From Glomus cerebriforme (lineage: Eukaryota > Glomeromycota > Glomeromycetes > Glomerales > Glomeraceae), in contig QKYT01000999.1 in assembly GCA_003550305.1 (NCBI GenBank), forward strand, positions 8,558 through 22,675: a stretch of DNA of 14,118 bases, written 5' to 3'. This document shows, one piece after another, positions 1 to 8,924 of the stretch (positions within the stretch are counted from its first letter, which is position 1; each line of letters begins with the position of its first letter). The translations under genes were made by a program, and so were the position numbers. The notes under the pieces were generated by a model, which did no database searches, had not been told where the DNA came from, and saw only the letters and a program-made list of their open reading frames with translations.

Positions 1-59
1 CACAAGATATCCTAAATACAAAATTAATATAAATATGATTTTTTTAAAAAAATTATACA

Positions 60-105
60 CCGAAATTAAGCATCCCTATAACAAAAAAAGTATGCTTAAT
101 TTCGG
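60..105. repeat. 14-bp inverted repeat (hairpin)
   Basis: The arm ccgaaattaagcat at 60-73 is the exact reverse complement of atgcttaatttcgg at 92-105, with an 18-base spacer. Beyond the 14 bp the flanks do not pair. It lies just upstream of a MITE-like element and may be the remnant of a separate small mobile element. No coding potential is seen here. Confidence 0.6.
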
Positions 106-122
106 AACTATACGGTAATAAA

Positions 123-320
123 ATTGGTTCTCATAACCAGCTGGGTCAATCTGTGTTAAATTTTTAAAAAAAATTTTATATATTATTACTATACCGGGTA
201 CAATTTTTTAAAAAATTACAAAAAAAATTCATATGAATTTTACATATAAAATTTTTTGAAAAAAAATTAAAAGCCGGGTTGCCAGGTCATTTTCAAAATT
301 TTTATGTTATGAGAACCAAT
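123..320. mobile_element. MITE-like element with 15-bp terminal inverted repeats
   Basis: The left end attggttctcataac (123-137) is the exact reverse complement of the right end gttatgagaaccaat (306-320). The interior is AT-rich with many A/T homopolymers, and GC-containing blocks lie just inside each end (cagctgggtcaatc on the left, gccgggttgccaggtc on the right). There is no open frame, so it would be non-autonomous. The target duplication is uncertain: a 3-bp 'aaa' flanks the full 15-bp repeats. If the ends are instead taken at ggttctc/gagaacc, the flanks ataaaatt and aataaatt form an imperfect 8-bp pair. The superfamily cannot be assigned. It sits immediately upstream of the Sel1 pseudogene. 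Confidence 0.5.
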
Positions 321-358
321 AAATTAAGTTTATATGGCCTTATATTAATAATCATTAA

Positions 359-1086
359 ATAATTTTAAAAGAAATTCAAAATTGGCTTTTAAATAATCAA
401 GAAAATTCAAATTCTATTTATTTATTTGGATATTTTAATTATTATGGAATTGGAACTAATATTAATAAGCAAAAGGCAGTTGAATTATGTCAAAAAGCAG
501 CAAAATTAGAAAAATAGTGTCGCTCAATTTGATCTTGCTTATATGTACAGTATATTTATGGAATAGGTGTTGATAGAAATTATGATAAAGCTCTTGAATT
601 ATGTAAAAAATTAGTAATAAAAAAATATTCATGTGGAATGAATTTTGTTATGAACATGGAATTGGAACTAATATTAATACGAAAAAGGCATTTGAGTTAT
701 ATCAAAAAACTGCAAATTCAGGAAATGCAATTGGAATAAATAACTTAGGATATTGTTATAAAGATGGAATTGGAGTAGAAGTTAATATATAAAAGGCATT
801 TGAATTATATCAAAAGGTGACAGATTTAGAAAATTCATATGGAATGGATAATTTAGAATATTGTTATAATAATGGGATTGGAACTGAAATTAATAAATTA
901 AAAGCATTTGAATTATATCAAAAGGCATCAAATTTAGGAAATTGTAATGCTCAATATAATCTTGCTTTGATGTATGAAAAAGGAAATGGAATTGAAAAAG
1001 ATATTAATAAAGCAATTCATTGGTATAAAAAATCTGCTGAACAAGAATATAAAGATGCTCAAAACAAATTAAAAGAATTTTTATAG
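359..1086 (+). pseudogene. Sel1-repeat protein pseudogene
   Basis: Six Sel1-like (TPR-like alpha-helical) repeats can be read by moving between frames. Their cores are YGIGTNINKQKAVELCQKAA, YGIGVDRNYDKALELCKK, HGIGTNINTKKAFELYQKTA, DGIGVEVNI*KAFELYQKV, NGIGTEINKLKAFELYQKAS and KGNGIEKDINKAIHWYKKSA. The start (LKEIQNWLLNNQENSNSIYL) resembles the segment that precedes Sel1 repeats in mycorrhizal-fungal kinase-Sel1 proteins. No kinase domain is present upstream, so this is probably a truncated 3' part. Lesions: an extra A near 511-515 creates a TAG at 515-517; two further frame changes lie near 550-560 and 630-645; an in-frame TAA is at 790-792. The last two repeats form an open stretch from 817 to the stop at 1084-1086. 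Sel1 proteins act as scaffolds, but this copy is very unlikely to make a full product. Confidence 0.8.
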
Positions 1087-1726
1087 TTTACATAGTTTAT
1101 TCTTAAATTTAATGATTCATTTATATTATACTAGATATATTTTATTTATTAATAAAATTTGAAAATTTATGATTCAAATTTTAAATATTCATAATATTTT
1201 TCATATAAATTCACTAAATAAAAAATTTTTATTTAAGTTTTAATGTTAAATCTGAATATTAATGGCAGGAAATCATCATATAAATTCAGGACAAATGAGA
1301 AATGTTTGATTACACATACTGTAACTGAGTGCGCGATACTATCTGTTTCAGTACATAATATTATTGTATATAACATATATTATATATATTCCATTTTGAA
1401 GGAAAAACTTATTTTAGATATTAAATTATTTTGAAAGCATACTGTGTTAAAATAAATTCGACATTTGCAATTTTTTTATTAATTTAGTTTATTTGATTAT
1501 AGTACATAATTGCCAAGTTGTTATATGCGATTACAGTGTTTAAGTAATTCAATTGAAATTCAAATAAATAAATATATTAAATATACATATATTGTATATG
1601 CACATATTTTATAATTTAAACGTTTAATATCAGAATTATTAATTTTCTAAAGGAATATTTCCTTCATCTATAAATAAATAATTTGTTAAATTAATAAAAC
1701 AATTTACCTTTAAAATTATACTTATT
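1087..1726. other. Intergenic, no gene seen
   Basis: AT-rich spacer between the convergent Sel1 pseudogene and the kinase gene. A 63-codon open frame at 1243-1434 has no family resemblance and no coding-like composition. It contains TA-rich runs around 1370-1390 and 1580-1600. The 3' untranslated regions of both flanking genes would fall here, but no unambiguous polyadenylation signal can be singled out in such AT-rich DNA. Confidence 0.6.
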
Positions 1727-4700
1727 TCAAATTACTTCATCAGCTAATGAACAAAAATCAAAATCTTCATCCTCATCATCAGGAATTTTATAGTCCTCTT
1801 GTAATTTACTGTAAGATGCTGCTGAAATTAAAAATATTAATTAATGTTTATAACAATTCAAATAAAAATCATTCTTAACACTCGGAATTACCATTATTAG
1901 AGATATCTATAGCTTGTGATTGATTATTTTCATTATTTTCAATGGACGGAAGAACTGAAAGATGTATTCTTCTATATTTTTCTGCTTCTTTGAATTGTTT
2001 TTCAATTTCATAATGTTTTAACTCTTTAATTCCACAATTATATTGATCATATGAATCTCGAAATAACATAATCAATTCTTTAATTTCAGTTGTACTTGGT
2101 CTATTATCTGGATTTGAATTCCAACATTTTTTCATTAAATCAATATAACACTTTGGTGCTTCTGTTTCATTTATTTTTGGTCTTACTCCCTTAAATATTT
2201 TGTCTGATAGAGAGATATCATATGCATACTCTGTAAAAGGTTGTCTTCCTGTTGCTACAAAATACATAATCATACCAAAGCTATATATATCTGTCGCTTG
2301 AGTATAAGGTTTTCCTAATAACACTTCAGGGGCTATATAAGGCATAATTCCATAAATTTTTTCATCACTAATACCAACATGTCTACATAATCCCATATCT
2401 GAAATATGCGTAGTTCCACTGTGGCTATACATAAACAATATATTCCCTGTATGCAAGTCACAATGGACCAACTTCTTTTGATGAATTTCATAAAGGCCAT
2501 CACAAATATTATATAATGTTGTTAATTTATCAATCCAACTAAATTTTTTATAATTTCTATTCATCCAATCATTAAAATTACCACCTTCCGCATATGCAAG
2601 AACCATAATGTAATCTTTTGTATCTGGATTTCGAGATATTCCATATACACCAAGGACATTTTTAAAGTTATTAGTCGCGTATGTTTTAATCTAATTAAAA
2701 CAAATAAAATGTATATATATATATATATTAGGAAAATGGTTTAAACTAATAAAGAAATATCATAAACCATACCTCATTTAAAAATTCACTACTGATGTCA
2801 TTTTGCGTGTTCAATAAACACTTTAAAGCAACTTTTTTATCTGGTACTCTGATAAATTTTTTCACTTCACTATCAAACTTTAATGGACCATCATTCCATG
2901 TTGCCGAATAAACTGTAGCAAAACCACCTTTACCTATTACTTTAATATTATTAAATTGATCATATGGTATCCATTCAAATATTTGTTCAAATACTTCATT
3001 AAGGTTTAATTGCATTTCTTGAATTAATTCATCAATTTTTTCATTTTCACTAGCCCAGTTTGTAAAATTTTTTTTCAAATCATTTACTTGACATTTTAAA
3101 CACCATTTGTGTAATGTATGTGCATATTCCTCACCACAATTTTCGCAGTAATCATCTTGAAGAACAAAAATATAATCTTTTGTATCTGGATTTTGGGTTA
3201 TTCCATATATTTTAATACTGGTATTTGTTGGATATAATTTAATCTATTTAAAAAAAAAAAATATTATTATTACAATAAAAACATATTGAATTCAAACTTT
3301 AAATTTTTAAAGAATATCACACACCTCATTTAATAATTCATAAATATGTTGTGAATTGTGTACCCATTTTAAATTAACCTTTTTATTTGATTTTCTCTTA
3401 AGTTTCATCTCATCATCATCATCATAATATAATGGACCAATTCTCCATGTTGCTGAATATATTGTAGCAGCACTATTTTTACAAATTTCTTTAATATAAT
3501 TAAACTGATCGTATGGTATCCATTCAACTATTACATCAAATGTGTTATGATCAGCTTTGGATTGCATTTCTTGAATAAATTCATCGATCTTTTTATCTCC
3601 GCTAGTCCACTTATTAAATTTTTCCTTAAACCAATTTATTTGACATGATTTACACCATTTATGTAATGGGTTCGTATACCTTTCTCCGCAATTTTCACAA
3701 TAATCATGACGAAGAACTATGATATAATCTTTTGTATCTGGGTTTTGAGATATTCCATATATTTTGAGAGTATTTGAATATGATTTAACCTATTAAATCA
3801 TAAATTAAAAAATAATATACGAATAAAATAAAAATACATTTAAATATTCTATAAAGAGATTCTACATCTAACATACCTCATTTAAAAACTCATTAAGCGT
3901 GTATTGTGAATTATGTACACATTTTAAAGCAACGTTTTCATTCGATCTTCTTATCCATTCCTTTTTTCCATAATAATAATATAATGTGCCATCCTTCCAT
4001 ATTGCTGAATATATTATAGCTGAAACACTTTTGCTTATTTCCCTAACGTTATTAAATTGATTGTATGGTATCCATTCAAATACTTTATTATCAATACATA
4101 ATTGCATTTCCTGAATAAAATCATCAATTTTTTCATTTTCATTAGACCAGATTGTAGAATTATTTTTCAACTCATTTATTTGACATGGTTTACACCATTC
4201 ATATAATATGTTTGAATATTTGTTACCACATTTTAAACAAAATCCATTTTGTAATACCATAATATAATCATTTGTATTTGGATCTTGAGATATTCCATAT
4301 ATTTTAATAACATCAATATCCATAATAATTGTCGAACACATTTTTGCCTATTAATGAATAAAAGAATTAAAGAATTTTTATTTTATTTAAAAAATTTATA
4401 AAAATTATAAAGAAAATTTATAATACCTCATTTAGAAATTCATCAGTGATTTGTTGCGAATTGTGAAATAATTTTAAAGCAACCTTTTTATCAGATTCTC
4501 TTATCAATTCCCTTTGATTACTATCATAGTATAATACTGGTCCATTCTTCCATATTGCTGAATATACCGTAGTGAAATCATTTTTGCCTATTTCTTTTAT
4601 GTTATTAAACTGATCATGTGGTATCCATTCAATTATTATATCACATTTATTATTAACGCATAATTGCATTTCTTGAATGAATTTATCAATTTTTTTATCT

Positions 4701-5772
4701 TTACTAGTCCAGTTTTTAAAATTATTTTTAAAATAATTAACTTGGCATGAATCACACCATTCATTAGTATATTCTTCACCACATTCTCCACAATATCCAT
4801 TTTGTAATACCATGATATAGTCATTTGTATTTGGATCCTGAGATATTCCATATATTTGTTGCTCTTCGTCATAAAAACTTGTTGAATATTTCTCAACCTA
4901 TTAAATAATGAGAAAAAAATAGAAAAATTAAAAAAAAAAGAAAATAAAATGATATTTTTACGGAAATAAAATATTATAATCACATAAAATTGTTAAAATT
5001 CTGATTATTTAAATAAACACAGTGCAAACTTTATACATCTTTTACATAGCTTTTAAAGATCACATAATATGCATATTTTTTTCTACTCTATACTTTACTT
5101 AAAAGTCAAAAAAGGTTTAGAATGCCATTTTTGAATTTTATATATGCATTATCATAGAGGACGCCCAGCGTATGAATTTTAATACTAAAAAAAATTTATT
5201 AAGAAATTTCATACCTCATTTAAAAATTCACCAATTATGTGCCATGAATTATGTATACATTTTAAATTAACCATTTTATCTGACTCTCTTGTAAGTTCAT
5301 TTTCATCATCATCATAACATAATGGACCGTCTTTCCATGTTGCTAAATATACTGTAGCAAATTCATTTTCGCTTATTTTATTAATGGTATAAAGTTGATG
5401 ATATGGTATCCATTCAACCACTATATCAGTTGTGTCACGAATATTTAATTGCATCCTTTGAATTAAATCATCAATTCTTTTGTTTCCACTGGTCCAATTT
5501 GTAAAATCATTTTTTAAATCATTTATTTGACATGATACACACCATTCATAATCATATTCTTCACCACACTTTTCACATATCTTATCTAATGTGTTGTTTT
5601 TACGCTGCAAGTTTTTATTAAACTCGTTCAAATAAGAAGTCAAGTCAATATCCATTTCAACCGAACTATTAAAATCATCATTTTCATCGCTACTATCATC
5701 CACTTCATTATTATCATATAAATTCTCTTCAAATTCCATTAAATCATCACTATCACTGTCTTGAGATGACAT
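1727..5772 (-). CDS. Multi-module protein kinase with five tandem N-lobe exons and one C-lobe
   Basis: Spliced exons in order of transcription: 5772-5215, 4897-4427, 4347-3877, 3789-3325, 3243-2773, 2690-1892 and 1821-1727 (stop TGA at 1729-1727). All introns are GT..AG. The first five junctions are phase 0. The last splits a GCA codon. The product is about 1109 aa: an acidic N-terminus (1-70), then five modules, then a complete C-lobe. Each module has two CxxC pairs, an 'NW(T/A)S..ID' linker, an 'EWIPY(D)QF' block and a kinase N-lobe ending at FLNE, the likely alpha-C glutamate. Module 5 is intact: loop GKGGFATV at 759-766, lysine VALK at 796, glutamate 812. The C-lobe has HCDLHTGN (Asp 890; HCD instead of HRD), DMG at 910 instead of DFG, and APE at 932-934. 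The last exon adds an acidic tail (PDDEDEDFDF). The start at 5772 is the only good Met before the first module. It is probably a cytosolic Ser/Thr/Tyr kinase-like enzyme; substrate unknown. Reading on without the last intron would end at NSEC (stop at 1875-1877). Confidence 0.8.
2643..5614 (-). repeat. Tandem exon+intron duplication array inside the kinase gene
   Basis: The repeated unit runs from a Cys-pair motif through the N-lobe, the FLNE|GT splice donor and a short intron, to 'YGIS(Q/R)(N/D)P(D/N)T(K/N)DYIMVL' at the start of the next exon. It then fuses directly to the next Cys-pair motif. Internal exons are 471, 471, 465 and 471 nt, all multiples of three. The introns between and after them are 79, 87, 81 and 82 nt, and the first intron is 317 nt. 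Copies have diverged at many sites, with indels (CxxC spacing 8 or 11 residues; an Asp run in copies 1 and 4), so this is old genomic duplication and not an assembly collapse. Copy boundaries are inferred from conserved translated motifs. Confidence 0.8.
4898..5214 (-). other. Unusually long first intron of the kinase gene
   Basis: It starts GTATG directly after GAG at 5217-5215 and ends TTAATAG before 4897, joining phase 0 to phase 0. At 317 nt it is about four times the other introns of the gene (70-87 nt). Near 5185-5186 it contains another T-rich AG followed by a short open stretch beginning IKIH, which resembles the start of the other internal exons (IK.Y). This could be a decayed further exon copy. 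Confidence 0.55.
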
Positions 5773-6854
5773 GATGTTTTATAATTTCAAAGTTTTTCAA
5801 TTTTAAAATTTTAAATGTTTATTAAAAAAAAAATTAAGTTTGAAAAGTAGTATTCCTAATGGTATATTTATACATATGGATGCAGAGATCGATCGATCAC
5901 ATAGTTTCAATAGATTTAGACAGAATATTTATGTATTACAAATATTACAAATTATATGTTACATGGTCTCAATCAAAACATTGTGCTATGTATTACAAAT
6001 TTTTTGCCGAAGATCCGAAGATAATGAAGAAATATAAAATATGCAATATTATTAATTCTGGTAAACAAATTCTTTATGCGGATCCGGAATTGTGTCCATG
6101 TCAAAAGAATATCATTTGTATTATATATGTAAATTCGAATTTAGCTAGGATTTAGGAAATGCCAAAACTCGACCTGCTTTAACTCTTGATGCCTTTGTTT
6201 CAAATATCAGTAATTTTAACACATTTTCAATTTCTAAAAAATAATTTGATTTTTAAATATTGATTTCTCCATTTTTTGATCTATTTAGAAATAAAGAAGA
6301 TTTTAGCTAAAAGGTAATTGTACCAATAATGGTAAAGATTAAATTAAGAAAGCAAGGACTTCTGCTATTCTCACAAATGGGTTATTAAAACATCTCTTGT
6401 TTGTCTAAAACTCTTGAATAATTTATAGAGATCTATCTACAATAAAACATACGATAAAAATAATGAAAAATTTTAATATGTTAGTATCATGGTAATGTAT
6501 CATATTTTTTTTCTCGACTTTTTATAGTAAAAAATTATGGACCGGGATGAAAACTTTTCATTTACAAGTTTTAGATGCCAATAATCTGGATTCTTTAATA
6601 CGCCGATTCGAAATGGAAACCATATTTCTTATGATAAAAATCTTGGTCTGCTGCCGCAGTTAAAAACGACTGATATTTTAGATTTAGGTAAGACCAATTT
6701 GTGTGTCCGCCAATAAATAAAAAAAAATGTAAATTTCGTATCACATGTCTATAATAAAAGATGTGTTATAATGTGCCACATTGTGTTATAATAAGCCATT
6801 TAAACAATCATTTCAACCATAAGTGTCTTTTTTTTTTAAAAAAAAAAAAGTAAA
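5773..6854. other. Mostly non-coding spacer with weak coding-like scraps
   Basis: Upstream of the kinase start (minus strand) and upstream of the F-box pseudogene (plus strand). It should hold the kinase promoter, but no motif can be defended in such AT-rich sequence. Scraps: a 98-codon plus-strand frame at 5859-6155; a minus-strand stretch reading FETKASRVKAG near 6165-6215; a 43-codon plus-strand stretch around 6588-6716 whose frame passes a GTAAG near 6687. None of these makes a recognisable gene. Near 6760-6795 the short word tgtgttataat occurs twice. Confidence 0.5.
5859..6155 (+). CDS. Hypothetical small ORF, unrecognised
   Basis: A 98-codon open frame from an ATG at 5859, divergent from the kinase gene, whose start codon lies 86 bp away. 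I recognise no family. The translation is rich in Tyr, Ile, Lys and Cys, and has KYYKLYVTW in the middle and a Cys-rich LCPCQKN stretch near residue 80. There is no signal peptide or clear membrane segment. A second overlapping frame at 5840-6037 is no better. In DNA this AT-rich, stop codons should be frequent, so an open run of about 300 bp is mildly noteworthy. It could be a chance frame, a remnant, or part of the 5' transcribed region on the other strand. Confidence 0.2.
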   Translation: MVYLYIWMQRSIDHIVSIDLDRIFMYYKYYKLYVTWSQSKHCAMYYKFFAEDPKIMKKYKICNIINSGKQILYADPELCPCQKNIICIIYVNSNLARI

Positions 6855-8305
6855 ATGTCCAAGTTAAATAGGGATGTTCTTTATCTGATATTTCAAGAAT
6901 TACATGATAAAAAGTCATTTATTTCATGCCTTTTGGTCAATAAAACTTGGTGTGAGATAATCATTCCAATTTTATAGAAAAATCCTTGGATATTCTTAAA
7001 GAAAGAAACGAAAAATTGTTATTAAATGTAATCATTTCACATTTATCGTATGAATCAAGAAATAGCATAAGTCAAGACATTGATTTTTTGACAAATTCAT
7101 ATCAGAGACCTTTTTTCGACTATATTAGATTTTGTAAACATTTAAATTTTAAACAAATTGTAAGGATACTTGACATATGTATTCCTTTTAAAGAACATAA
7201 AAAAATTAAAAATGAAATAATCGGTCTTTTTATTAATGAAAATACAAAATTTACACACCTTTATATACCTATCCAATTTGAATTTCAAATACATCTTATC
7301 CCTGGAGCTCAACACTGTTTTTCAGAATTAGAATTCCTTAGTTGTAATACTGATGATGTTTTAGCTGGATTAACAGAAATTTGTAAATCAATCAAAATAT
7401 TGGAACTTACTATTGGGCAGTTTAATAACAAATCTGAGATTGTTAGATTAATAGAAATCCCTAAAAAATTATCTCATATTTGTCTTACATTATATCATGA
7501 ATCACAATGTAAAATTCTTGAAAATTCGATGATGAAACGAGCAAATGCCATAAAACATTTTAAGATAACTAATTCAAGTAAACTATCATCTTTTGTAAAT
7601 TTAATTTCAACTTTTGTAAACTTAAGAATATTGGAATTGGATGGTAATCTTGGCAATATGACATTGAATAGTCTAGAGAATTGTGTTTTACCTTTCTTAC
7701 AAATTTTAAGAATTGATTCCCAATCGGAGTTTTAGCAAGTTTAATTGAAAATACAAGTGGATCTCTTATCGAAATAAAAATTTATTATTACGGTTATAAC
7801 ATCGATAATGAAAATAATAAAAGAATTATTCAGGCTATTTATCAAAATTGTCCAAATCTTAAATATCTTAAACTACTAATTAGAAATAGTAATATTGTAG
7901 AATTAGAACAATTATTAATTAATTGTCAACAATTAAATGGATTATATATTCTCACGATCGTTGTGATTGGAATAAAATATTCGAAATATTAGCTAGATCA
8001 TCACCAACTAGTTTGTTTAAGTTAAATTTAATTTTAGTTATTGGTCGGTTAAATTACAATCCTTCAAATCCTTTTTTGATAAATGGGAAGGTAGACATCC
8101 TATGTTATTACAACTTATGTCGTTTACTTTTAACTGTATTGACTTAATGGATTTAATAGAAACCTATAAAAGAGAAGGAATTATTAAAAAATGTGGTATT
8201 TCAAGGATTATAGCTGATGAATATAGTGAGTATCAAATTCGTGAAGATTTTGAAGATTTTGAATGGATTCAAAATAAAGTTTTTTGGCAAACACAGCAAA
8301 CATAA
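6855..8305 (+). pseudogene. F-box/LRR-like protein pseudogene
   Basis: A broken paralogue of the intact gene at 9979-11376, alignable from MSKL through to the C-terminus. The N-terminal F-box (DVLYLIFQELHDKKSFISCL) ends at a TAG (6975-6977) where the paralogue has the Trp of ILWKDPW. A one-base deletion follows between about 6984 and 7010. The long middle frame then runs to a TAG at 7733-7735. The frame changes again near 7725 (into GVLASLIENTSGSLIEI), near 7948 (into SHDRCDWNKIFEILARSSP) and near 8050-8075 (into FFDKWEGRHPMLLQL). The ancestral stop is at 8303-8305. A block around GAQHCFSELEFLSCNTDDVL is nearly identical in both genes. F-box proteins recruit substrates to SCF ubiquitin ligases, but this copy cannot make a full product. 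The middle frame (249 codons) might be translated only as a fragment. Confidence 0.85.
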
Positions 8306-8924
8306 TTGACGTACAATTAATATGGTGAACATTTACTCCAGTTCAATTATGATGACCGCAAAAAAAGTCTACCAGAATTTTTATTGTATTACTTTGTCTC
8401 TTTTTTGTAATAAAAAAAGGTTATAGAAATTTATGCATGCGCATTTCCTACTTTTAAAATTTTTTTCCAACATAGTTTGCGCTTGCAAAATGTTTTAGTT
8501 ATGATATTCTTTTTATAAGATAAACAACTCTATATTATAACATTCGAAGTCACATGCTTAGTTTCCTAATTTCGGCCAGTACTTCAAATTTAGCTGGTTA
8601 CCACCGATCACTTGATATCGTGATTTGTATTAACAGTTAAGAATATTTTTGATAAGAATGTGTATAGTGTTTTACAGATCATAGATTCCCATTTCAAAAA
8701 GCTATTGTGATGATTATCTGCTGTTTAAGCGGTAAAATTTTTCAAGTTTTGACATACTTATTCAATTCTATATTTATATAATGGATAGATAACTCATCTC
8801 TTTTCTTTTCCAAATTACTAATTAATGATTTGGCATAGAGTAATGTATTTGAGAAGCATTTATTATTTTCTATGAGCTATAAGAAAAAGGAAATATTAAT
8901 TAAAGTTTGTAAATACAAATTTGG
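8306..8924. other. Intergenic, no gene seen
   Basis: AT-rich spacer. Both strands carry frequent stops. A slightly more GC-balanced stretch near 8560-8635 (ctaatttcggccagtact, then ggttaccaccgatcac) stands out from the background and may be part of a dispersed repeat. It has no terminal repeats that I can pair. Confidence 0.5.

Noticed and set aside
1243..1434. 63-codon plus-strand open frame
   Set aside because: Short, no recognisable motif, and it ends in TA-rich sequence; a chance frame.
4636..4983. 115-codon minus-strand open frame
   Set aside because: It overlaps the second exon in another frame and runs into the intron. Its translation is low-complexity Phe/Ile-rich with no family resemblance.
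2746..5772. Five separate short kinase-like genes on the minus strand
   Set aside because: Each apparent stop lies just past a GT donor, and each block reads open upstream of its first Met to a TTAATAG or similar acceptor in the same phase. One spliced gene explains all blocks.
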